This document shows, in pieces, positions 1-5,111 of a DNA stretch of 5,111 nt. Both the position numbers and the translations under genes were made by a program. This stretch comes from Clostridiales bacterium (lineage in GTDB: Bacteria > Bacillota > Clostridia > Christensenellales > DUVY01): the NCBI GenBank assembly GCA_031290295.1, contig JAITNT010000306.1:1-5111 (forward strand). The letters are read 5' to 3'. The stretch's first letter is position 1, and each line of letters opens with the position of its first letter. Under the pieces are notes generated by a model. That model had not been told where the DNA came from. It saw only the letters and a program-made list of their open reading frames with translations, and did not search any database.

Positions 1-606
1 CCCGCCCTCTCCGGTATTGTAATAAATGCCCAGAGCCTCAGCCGCCCGCGCCAGGCTTTCATGCGCGTGATAGCTTATAGAGCCGTAGCTCATCGCGGAA
101 AACATAATCGGAACCTTGAGCGCAAGCTGCGGCGCGGACTTGCAGATAATTCTACCGTCCTTATCACGTTCTATAGCGTCGGGCTTTTTGCCGAGGTAGG
201 TGCGCGTTTCCATAGGCTCGCGCAGCGGGTCGATGGACGGATTGGTAACCTGCGATGCGTTAATAAGCATTTTGTCGAAGTATACCGGATAGGGCGCGGG
301 CGTACCCATAGAGGACAGCAGTACGCCGCCGCTTTCCGCTTGACGGTATACCTCGCGCATGGTTTGCATGCTCCAGTTAGCGTTCTCGCGGAAGGTGTTG
401 TCGCTCTTGACGATTTTTAACGCGCGCGTAGGGCAAAGCGTCACGCAGCGTTGACAGTTAACGCAAGACGCGTCGTCGGCGCACATACGTTTCTCCTGCT
501 CGTCGTAGCTGTGAACGTTATTCGCGCACTGCCGCTCGCAAACGCGGCACGCGATACAGCGCGACGTGTTTCTTGATATTTCATAATCGGGATAAATGTA
601 TTCCAT
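1..606 (-). CDS. Glutamate synthase FMN-domain subunit with N-terminal 2x[4Fe-4S] ferredoxin domain (C-terminus outside window)
   Basis: Only the first 202 residues are present; the frame is open to base 1. Two ferredoxin-type cysteine clusters are visible, C17-x2-C20-x2-C23-x3-C27 and C48-x2-C51-x2-C54-x3-C58-P, the standard pattern for two [4Fe-4S] centres. After a linker comes the start of the glutamate synthase central domain, with the signature SAMSYGSIS at 170-178 followed by AHESLARAAEALG and NTGEGG at 197-202. That domain binds FMN and converts 2-oxoglutarate plus ammonia to glutamate in the cytoplasm. A ferredoxin-like N-terminus on a stand-alone FMN domain is typical of archaeal and clostridial split enzymes (about 500 residues), so roughly 300 residues are missing here. 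The ATG follows the amidotransferase stop by 11 bp, with AGAGGA at a 7-nt spacing, so the two are one operon. Redox partner and GXGXG subunit are not visible. Related GlxD/MgsC-type enzymes, which make other products, are an alternative. Confidence 0.92.
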   Translation of the reverse strand, partial: MEYIYPDYEISRNTSRCIACRVCERQCANNVHSYDEQEKRMCADDASCVNCQRCVTLCPTRALKIVKSDNTFRENANWSMQTMREVYRQAESGGVLLSSMGTPAPYPVYFDKMLINASQVTNPSIDPLREPMETRTYLGKKPDAIERDKDGRIICKSAPQLALKVPIMFSAMSYGSISYHAHESLARAAEALGIYYNTGEGG

Positions 607-613
607 AATGTAA

Positions 614-619
614 TCCTCT
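614..619 (-). promoter_or_regulatory. Ribosome binding site of the FMN-domain subunit, overlapping the upstream stop codon
   Basis: AGAGGA on the minus strand, 7 nt before the ATG at 606. It overlaps the TAG (618-620) of the amidotransferase gene. This supports translational coupling and fixes the start. Confidence 0.7.
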
Positions 620-1715
620 AGATAATAGGTTTTGCGGCGTTTGCCGTCACGATAACCGGCTCGCCCGCCTCGGGCGCCCATATTTTGTCAAGCTCGGGGG
701 CTATGGCGCGGATAGCGCATTCCTCGCTCGCGGCGTAGAACGTTTCGCCCTTTTCGGCGACGACCATAGAGCGCAGCTTCAACCTGTCGCCGAGAGCCAT
801 CATTCCGTCCTCGAAGCCTACGAGTATCGAGAACGGACCCGTAACCAGCAGGCTTGCGAAGGTATTGCGAAGATAGGTCATGCGTTCCTTTTCGGCAGGC
901 GGCAGTCTGTCGATATCGCTCCAAAAGGGCGCGGCGATTATGTTGGATATTTCGGTAAGCGATAAGCCCGCCTTGCGGCTTAAGTAGTCAAAGATATAGG
1001 TTATAACCTCGGTGTCGGTAAGCAGCATACACTTGTAGCCGAACATTTCTATGTGGCGGCGGTTAGCGTCGTAGGACGAAATTTCGCCGTTATGCACTAC
1101 CGCAAAGTCAAGCATAGAGAACGGATGCGCGCCGCCCCACCAACCGGGGGTGTTTGTGGGATATCTGCCGTGCGCTATCCAACAATGCCCGAGATACTCG
1201 TCGAGCTTGTAAAACTCGCCGACCTCCTCGGGATATCCGACCGCCTTAAATACGCCCATATTCTTGCCGCTCGAAAAGACGTACGCGCCGTCGATTTTGG
1301 TATTAATTTTGATAACGCACCGCACCATAAATTCCTTTTGGTCGAGCTGACTTGCGGCAAGCTTCGTCGGCAGCGGCAATACGAAATATCTCCAAATAAG
1401 CGGCTCGTTCTTGATAGCGGAAATTCTTCTAGTAGGAATTTTAGACAGATTAATTATATCGAAATGCCTGTCGAGATACCGTTCGCACGCTTGACGCGAT
1501 TCGATATCGTCATAAAAAATATGCAAAGCGAAATAATCCTTATATTCGGGATATATGCCGTACCCCGCAAAGCCGCCGCCGAGACCGTTGCTGCGGTCGT
1601 GCATAACGGCTATAGAACGTATAATATCAGAACCGCTTATCCGTTTCTTTTCTTTAGAGAATATCCCCGAAATCGCGCACCCGGACGGGATGCGGATTTG
1701 TCCCTCACGCAACAT
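618..1715 (-). CDS. Class II glutamine amidotransferase subunit of split glutamate synthase (GltB N-terminal domain equivalent)
   Basis: A 365-residue protein that hydrolyses glutamine to glutamate and ammonia for the downstream FMN subunit. Visible Ntn-type class II amidotransferase motifs are: IPSGCAISGIF with the candidate nucleophile Cys13; GHCWIAHGRYPTNTPG (Arg184); VVHNGEISSY (Asn209-Gly210, oxyanion hole and glutamine binding); LLTDTEV (Asp234); and SEECAIRAI near the C-terminus. NGLGGGFAGYGIYPEYKDY early in the protein matches my recollection of the archaeal/clostridial stand-alone family. Cys13 is internal, so about 12 residues must be removed to expose it, as in fused GltB. I chose the ATG at 1715 because GGAGG lies 11 nt before it (AGGA also at 4 nt). 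The in-frame ATG at 1733 (371 aa) overlaps that site and has only AGG 14 nt away. The gene is first in an operon with the FMN subunit and is preceded by a promoter and a leader terminator. Confidence 0.9.
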   Translation of the reverse strand: MLREGQIRIPSGCAISGIFSKEKKRISGSDIIRSIAVMHDRSNGLGGGFAGYGIYPEYKDYFALHIFYDDIESRQACERYLDRHFDIINLSKIPTRRISAIKNEPLIWRYFVLPLPTKLAASQLDQKEFMVRCVIKINTKIDGAYVFSSGKNMGVFKAVGYPEEVGEFYKLDEYLGHCWIAHGRYPTNTPGWWGGAHPFSMLDFAVVHNGEISSYDANRRHIEMFGYKCMLLTDTEVITYIFDYLSRKAGLSLTEISNIIAAPFWSDIDRLPPAEKERMTYLRNTFASLLVTGPFSILVGFEDGMMALGDRLKLRSMVVAEKGETFYAASEECAIRAIAPELDKIWAPEAGEPVIVTANAAKPII

Positions 1716-1726
1716 TCCTTCCTGTA

Positions 1727-1731
1727 CCTCC
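1727..1731 (-). promoter_or_regulatory. Shine-Dalgarno GGAGG deciding the amidotransferase start
   Basis: GGAGG on the minus strand, 11 nt upstream of the ATG at 1715. It lies inside the first codons of the longer 1733 alternative, which argues for the shorter protein. The spacing is slightly long, but an extra AGGA lies at 1720-1723. Confidence 0.55.
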
Positions 1732-1776
1732 ATAAATTATCGCGAAACCTTTTTTTACAGCGAGCAAAAGCTTTGC

Positions 1777-1824
1777 AAAAAAAAAGCTCACCACGGTATC
1801 GAAATATCGGATACCGCCGTGAAC
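1777..1824 (-). terminator. Intrinsic terminator in the leader of the glutamate synthase operon (putative attenuator)
   Basis: Read on the minus strand, a 15-nt arm (1824-1810) pairs with a 15-nt arm (1800-1786) around a 9-nt loop. It gives 14 pairs, including two G-U, and one G-G mismatch. It is followed at once by nine T (1785-1777). The hairpin lies between the predicted promoter (1844-1872) and the amidotransferase start. The only gene upstream is divergent, so it can only act on the operon's own transcript. The T-run is absent in the opposite orientation. The structure is directly seen; the attenuation role is inferred. Confidence 0.75.
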
Positions 1825-1843
1825 ACCATCGTTCTAATAACAA

Positions 1844-1872
1844 AGAATACTATGCTTTTGAAAAAATGTCAA
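1844..1872 (-). promoter_or_regulatory. Predicted promoter of the glutamate synthase operon
   Basis: On the minus strand, TTGACA (1872-1867), a 17-bp spacer and TATTCT (1849-1844). The -35 is exact consensus and the -10 matches four of six. The predicted transcription start is near 1835-1837, giving a leader of about 120 nt that begins just before the leader terminator. Confidence 0.65.
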
Positions 1873-1889
1873 GAAAATTTATAATGAAA

Positions 1890-1929
1890 ATATCGGGACA
1901 AACGAATTTTTATGCGTTAGCCCCGATAT
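1890..1929. promoter_or_regulatory. 40-bp imperfect palindrome between divergent promoters (putative operator)
   Basis: Outer arms ATATCGGG (1890-1897) and CCCGATAT (1922-1929) are exact inverted repeats. Nested AACG (1901-1904) and CGTT (1915-1918) share the same centre at 1909.5. In total 15 of 20 positions are symmetric. It starts 18 bp upstream of the operon -35 and ends 26 bp upstream of the methyltransferase -35, a good place for a shared regulator. No regulator gene is in the window, so its identity is unknown. Confidence 0.5.
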
Positions 1930-1954
1930 ACGGTTGCAATATGCATTTCCCAAA

Positions 1955-1983
1955 TTGACAGGAACGCCGTTTTATATTATACT
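1955..1983 (+). promoter_or_regulatory. Predicted promoter of the methyltransferase gene
   Basis: TTGACA (1955-1960), a 17-bp spacer and TATACT (1978-1983): a near-consensus housekeeping promoter. The expected start near 1990 leaves a leader of only about 20 nt, with AAAGGCGG (1991-1998) ending 10 nt before the ATG as ribosome binding site. Confidence 0.75.
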
Positions 1984-2008
1984 TGAATAAAAAGGCGGTT
2001 ATAGAAGT

Positions 2009-2620
2009 ATGGACGGCTTCAAAAAATATTGGGCGCGGCAATTCGGAAATCCGACGGGCTTAGGCGGTAAAATCGCAGCTTTTATAATGAATCGCATAAA
2101 TAAGGCTATGTACGAGGCGGTTGTCGAACACGCGCCCAAAAGCGGCAAGCTGCTCGACGTCGGTTTCGGCAACGGGGAATTATTAAAGCGTCTGACAAAA
2201 ACGACGGATGCCGCATTATACGGCGCGGATATTTCCGGCGATATGGTAGCGCTCGCAAAAAAGCGCAACAAAAAAGCCGTCGCTTCCGGCAGACTAGCGC
2301 TGTCTTACGGTTCGGCGGACGCAATCCCGTTCGCGGAACAATTTGATTTTGTTTACACCGTAAACACCGTCTATTTTTGGCAAGACCTGAACGCCGGACT
2401 TGTTTCGATAAAAGATAAGCTAAAGGACGGCGGCGTTTTCTTAAACGTCGTTTATACAAAGGCATGGCTCGATAAGCTAAGCTATACCCGGTACGGCTTT
2501 GCCAAATATACGCCCGACGAACTAAAGCGCGCGACGGCAGAATGCGGCTTCGACGCCGAGGTAATACCGATCATTGAAAACAAGTCGTACGCGATAAAGG
2601 CGGTAAAGAGGGCAAGTTAG
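2009..2620 (+). CDS. Class I SAM-dependent methyltransferase, substrate unknown
   Basis: A 203-residue cytoplasmic protein with a Rossmann-type methyltransferase fold. Motif I is LLDVGFGNGELL (48-59), the SAM-binding glycine loop. YGADIS (71-76) supplies the acidic residue (Asp74) expected to bind the ribose hydroxyls. SADAIPF (102-108) is the adenine-contacting acidic loop. FDFVYTVNTVYFW (112-124) is motif IV, and LKDGGVFLNVV (138-148) motif VI. The N-terminal FGNPTGLGG...MNRINKAMYE segment resembles small Firmicute UbiE/type-11-like methyltransferases, which are usually of unknown substrate. A DHNPPY-like amino-methylating signature is not seen, so a small-molecule substrate is more likely than DNA. 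It is a single-gene unit with its own strong promoter, divergent from the glutamate synthase operon; no functional link is evident. The last three codons and stop lie in sequence repeated downstream at 2667-2679, so the extreme C-terminus may have been replaced by repeat DNA. Confidence 0.88.
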   Translation: MDGFKKYWARQFGNPTGLGGKIAAFIMNRINKAMYEAVVEHAPKSGKLLDVGFGNGELLKRLTKTTDAALYGADISGDMVALAKKRNKKAVASGRLALSYGSADAIPFAEQFDFVYTVNTVYFWQDLNAGLVSIKDKLKDGGVFLNVVYTKAWLDKLSYTRYGFAKYTPDELKRATAECGFDAEVIPIIENKSYAIKAVKRAS

Positions 2621-2890
2621 AACCGGATTGCCACGGCGCGCCAGTGCGCCTCACAATGACAAAAAAGGGCAAGTTAGAATGTCTTAGCAAGCTGTGAAGA
2701 GATGTTTCGACTACGCTCAGAATGACAAAGAGGATAGGTTTGTTTATTAGCAAGGGGTGAAGATGGTCTGGATTCCTACGGCGCTATCGCGCCTCTGAAT
2801 GACAGAAGAGGTTTTTAGCAGGCGGTGAAGAGATTCTTCGACTGCGCGATAGCATTGACGTATAGGGCAAGTAAATGTCTTAGTAAGACG
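2610..2890. repeat. Degenerate array of hairpin-forming intergenic repeats (about four units, period roughly 63-68 bp)
   Basis: Recurring blocks are gggcaagttagaa (2610-2622 and 2667-2679, with a shortened copy from 2865), ttagcaag-like blocks (2684, 2747, 2815, 2880) often followed by gtgaaga, and a core ending in AATGACA (2655-2661, 2721-2727, 2798-2804) or ATTGACG (2854-2860). Two cores fold clearly. Core 2627-2657 has ATTG/CAAT outside GGCGC/GCGCC. Core 2772-2800 has ATTC/GAAT outside GGCGC/GCGCC with a tatc loop. Cores 2700-2727 and 2831-2860 carry a TTCGACTnCGC block that I recall as part of a widespread intergenic repeat. Units vary in length and sequence, so this is not CRISPR. No coding potential is seen between 2621 and 2962. 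Confidence 0.7.
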
Positions 2891-2906
2891 CGCGTCAACG
2901 GCGTAA

Positions 2907-2949
2907 AAGCAAACACCCCCGCGAGCATAGCTCGCGAGGGTGTTTGCTT
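2907..2949 (-). terminator. Long stem-loop terminator between convergent genes
   Basis: Arms 2907-2926 and 2930-2949 pair over 20 positions with one C-A mismatch (2919/2937) and an ATA loop. On the minus strand the stem is closed by TTTT (the stem's last two T plus two more), giving a short U-run after a very stable hairpin 14 nt past the stop of the exported protein gene. On the plus strand no T-run follows, but the stem could still stop methyltransferase transcripts. Confidence 0.8.
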
Positions 2950-2962
2950 GCAGATTATCGCG

Positions 2963-5111
2963 TTAGAATTTCTTCTTCAGAAAAATTGCGATTAAACCCA
3001 ACGCAAGCACCGCGGGGAACACCGCAAGACTGCTTCCGCAGCCGCTGCAACCGTCCGGGGGATTACTTGCCGAACTTACGGTTACCGTGTACGTCGCTAC
3101 GGTTTCTTCACCGTTAAGCACAAGCACCTTATAGCCCGTGGCTACGGTTGCCGCATTGTCAACCGCCGCGCCAGAGGCGTTAACGACCCTCAGCGTGTAG
3201 GGGACGTTTACGGAAAGCGCGGCTTTGAGCGCGGATACCGTGATATCTCCCGTAACGGTCACGGCGTTAGTCCCTACCGTCACCGCCGCGTCGGACGATT
3301 GAATTACGGGCGGGTCAAGCTCCGGCTCGACCGCCGCTACGGCCTCGTAGAGCGCGGGCGCGCTTAAATCCAAGCCGCCGTAATACTCGCCGTTCGAGTT
3401 CTCGAGGAAGCCGAAGAAAACCTCGTACTCGCCGTCCGCGGGAACGTTGAAGGTAAGCGCAACCGGGAACCATACGTTGTCGCTCGTAACGGTATCTTTG
3501 TTGCTGCCCGTACTCCATATAGCGTCATGAATGTACGAAACGTTGTACTGCGCTTTGTCTACGAGCAAGGTATTCTCGTCGTATACGGCAATAGAGAACG
3601 CGCCCTTTATGGTCCACCATTGGTTATGATAGACCTTAACCCTTGCCGTAATCTTATAATCTTTTCCGGCTTCGAGGGTTACGAGCTGCGAAATTCCGCC
3701 GTTTGCGCTCCAGTGATTAATCCACGCGTCGTTAGGAGAATTATAACCTCTGTTGTTGTTTGCCGCGCCTACGTTGAGCCCGTTTTCACCGCCCAGGCTT
3801 GTAAACGCCCACGGTGATTGGTTTTCGGCAATCTCAAAATCCGGATCCGCAAAAAGATTCGTTTGATCCGCGGGAACGTCGCCGTTAGCGGAATGAAAGA
3901 AGTATAAATCGTCTACTAATAAGCCGGCGCCCCACGCCCACGACGCGTCCGTGCCGTTTGTCAATAAGATGTAAGGACGAACCGTCGTATTCTCTCCGCT
4001 GTTAATCGTTACGCTGTAAAGATTATAGCAGGAGCAATAGAGATTAGAGTCCGCCAGGCGCACTCTGCTTATAACGGTGGTCAGGCTGCCTTCGTCGGCG
4101 GAATTCGCTCCGTACACGCCTATTTCCGCGCGGCCTATCGTCTTAAATTTGCTCAGATTGACATAGAAGGTGTAGGTCGTATTCGCTTCGACGGCTACAT
4201 CCTGATAAATCCCGTAGGTGTCGTTTTCGGTTGCGCCCGCATAGTATGCAATCCAAAGGCATTTATAGCCCTCGATTTCCTTGTTTTGGATTTTTACCGC
4301 AGGCTTGTAATCCGCGTCCGTTTTGTAATCGTCGTAGCCCATTCTCACCTCGCCTTCCTCGGCGTTGCCCGTTCCGAAGGGCTTCCAAACGGAGGCGAGC
4401 TGCGCCGCTCCGCCCTCGAAGCCGGGTTGCTTGAGCAGATTTACGGTATCGGGCGGCAGAATAGGTTCAGACTTGGCGATCGTGACATTATCGACATTGA
4501 TGTTCGCGGCGTTCGCTCTCAAAAAGAAGCGAACCTGCGTGTAATTGCCGGTATTCAAAACCGCTTTGAGAGGCGTAAAATCGGGATCGACTCCCACCTG
4601 AAAATCCTTGGTGGATTTATCGATCCAACGCTGCTGCTGATGGATATCGACGTTCTCCGCAGGATCGGTATTGGCGAAGCCGTAGAATACGTTCGTTTTT
4701 GCGGTAAGCAGCTTGTCGTTATTGCGCAGCTCCAACGTAATGTAATAGTCGGTATTCTTCTCTACCGCTATTATCTGATAGATTTCCGGCCACTGCGACG
4801 TCCCCGCCGTAATGTGAATCGACTTTACTCCGTCCGAGGCGTTGATAACCGCGGACTCCTCGCCGCTAGCGTCAACGTTCTCCTCGACGGCAATCGTTCC
4901 TCCCGCACCTTGCGCGGAACCGGTGTAGTATACCCAATCCCCCGTAGACGCGGCGGTTACCGACTCGAAGCTCCCGTCGGTAAGAATATCCTCACCGACG
5001 CCTCTGCCGCGCGCGGAAGCGTTGCCCCCCCCCACAAATAAAGTTGTGCTAATTACGCCCGCCGCCAACAGTAACGCCAGCATCAACGCCGTGAGCAGTT
5101 TAGACCCCGAA
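2963..5111 (-). CDS. Exported multi-module carbohydrate-binding-like surface protein with C-terminal membrane anchor (N-terminus outside window)
   Basis: The frame stays open to the window edge (SGSKLLTA precedes the first possible starts, TTG 5086 and ATG 5083, and neither has a ribosome binding site), so the true start lies beyond 5111. Residues below are counted from 5086. A hydrophobic signal segment (about 1-20) ends at a likely AxA cleavage site, NASA before Arg26. Three consecutive beta-sandwich modules each open with an N/I-L-x3-F-E type strand (34-41, 216-224, 410-418) and close with VDNVTI (198-203), VDDLYF (391-396) and LSAPALYEA (574-582). Their shape and aromatic content resemble CBM4/9-type carbohydrate-binding modules. 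A small beta domain follows (about 592-672, with ATGYKVLVLNGEETVATYTVTV). The end is GCSGCGSS (679-686), a hydrophobic span (687-703) and KKKF. No LPXTG motif and no catalytic domain are recognisable. Likely role: cell-surface glycan binding or cell-wall architecture. The ligand is unknown. It is a single-gene unit as far as visible, with its terminator at 2907-2949. Confidence 0.82.
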   Translation of the reverse strand, partial: SGSKLLTALMLALLLAAGVISTTLFVGGGNASARGRGVGEDILTDGSFESVTAASTGDWVYYTGSAQGAGGTIAVEENVDASGEESAVINASDGVKSIHITAGTSQWPEIYQIIAVEKNTDYYITLELRNNDKLLTAKTNVFYGFANTDPAENVDIHQQQRWIDKSTKDFQVGVDPDFTPLKAVLNTGNYTQVRFFLRANAANINVDNVTIAKSEPILPPDTVNLLKQPGFEGGAAQLASVWKPFGTGNAEEGEVRMGYDDYKTDADYKPAVKIQNKEIEGYKCLWIAYYAGATENDTYGIYQDVAVEANTTYTFYVNLSKFKTIGRAEIGVYGANSADEGSLTTVISRVRLADSNLYCSCYNLYSVTINSGENTTVRPYILLTNGTDASWAWGAGLLVDDLYFFHSANGDVPADQTNLFADPDFEIAENQSPWAFTSLGGENGLNVGAANNNRGYNSPNDAWINHWSANGGISQLVTLEAGKDYKITARVKVYHNQWWTIKGAFSIAVYDENTLLVDKAQYNVSYIHDAIWSTGSNKDTVTSDNVWFPVALTFNVPADGEYEVFFGFLENSNGEYYGGLDLSAPALYEAVAAVEPELDPPVIQSSDAAVTVGTNAVTVTGDITVSALKAALSVNVPYTLRVVNASGAAVDNAATVATGYKVLVLNGEETVATYTVTVSSASNPPDGCSGCGSSLAVFPAVLALGLIAIFLKKKF
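5025..5033 (-). repeat. Nine-base G homopolymer at the signal peptide/mature junction
   Basis: Nine consecutive C on the plus strand (G on the coding strand) encode the Gly-Gly-Gly of FVGGGN. Gain of one G would bring TGA (4994-4992) into frame; loss of one would bring TAA (4959-4957) into frame. Only the nine-base state (or a change by multiples of three) keeps the long protein open. Confidence 0.8.

Noticed and set aside
61..420. 119-codon open frame on the plus strand
   Set aside because: Antisense to the FMN-domain subunit, whose cysteine clusters and glutamate synthase signature prove the minus-strand frame.
1053..1958. 301-codon open frame on the plus strand
   Set aside because: It lies antisense to the clearly recognisable amidotransferase and across the control region. 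Its translation shows no domain motif and is a by-product of the codon composition of the real gene.
2571..2753. 60-codon open frame on the minus strand through the repeat array
   Set aside because: It is made almost entirely of hairpin repeat sequence and overlaps the methyltransferase 3' end; no start signal.
2610..2890. CRISPR-like array
   Set aside because: Repeats are degenerate, spacers are themselves repeated, unit lengths vary, and no cas gene is nearby.
2887..2896. 10-bp perfect palindrome GACGCGCGTC as a regulator site
   Set aside because: It lies between a repeat array and a terminator with no promoter nearby; a short GC-rich palindrome here is easily chance.
4286..5041. 251-codon open frame on the plus strand
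   Set aside because: Antisense to the exported multi-module protein; Arg-rich, no motif, no ribosome binding site evident.
5081..5086. Start of the exported protein at TTG 5086 or ATG 5083
   Set aside because: The frame continues open to the window edge with a Lys-containing, signal-peptide-like stretch (SGSKLLTA), and there is no ribosome binding site before either codon; the gene is simply cut by the edge.

Overview
The window looks like an accessory-poor stretch of a Clostridia-type Firmicute genome, probably an uncultured gut or anaerobe lineage. That is inference. It rests on a split, ferredoxin-containing glutamate synthase of the archaeal/clostridial kind, strong AT-rich sigma-A-type promoters, GGAGG-type ribosome binding sites, and a secreted multi-module protein with a Cys/Gly-rich C-terminal membrane anchor. 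No RNA gene, insertion sequence, CRISPR array or origin is visible.

Left part (1-1733, minus strand): two tightly spaced genes for the glutamate-forming machinery. The upstream gene (stop at 618) is a class II glutamine amidotransferase that releases ammonia from glutamine. The downstream gene (start at 606, running out of the window at base 1) carries two 4Fe-4S clusters and the beginning of the FMN-binding glutamate synthase domain. Together they correspond to the first two parts of a fused bacterial GltB. The GXGXG part and any reductase subunit are not in the window.

Divergent control region (1734-2008): a promoter on each strand, both with exact TTGACA -35 boxes and 17-bp spacers. A 40-bp imperfect palindrome lies between them. 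A strong hairpin plus T9 terminator sits inside the predicted leader of the glutamate synthase operon, before its first gene. This is the most interesting regulatory signal of the window, as it suggests attenuation of nitrogen assimilation. On the plus strand the region drives a small SAM-dependent methyltransferase (2009-2620).

Middle (2610-2950): a non-coding stretch with about four degenerate, hairpin-forming repeat units. Their first copy runs into the last codons of the methyltransferase. A long stem-loop terminator between the two convergent genes follows.

Right part (2963-5111, minus strand): a large exported protein whose start lies beyond the window. It has a signal peptide, three successive carbohydrate-binding-like beta-sandwich modules, a small beta domain and a C-terminal Cys/Gly motif, membrane span and lysine tail. 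A run of nine G sits at the signal peptide/mature protein junction and could make expression phase-variable.
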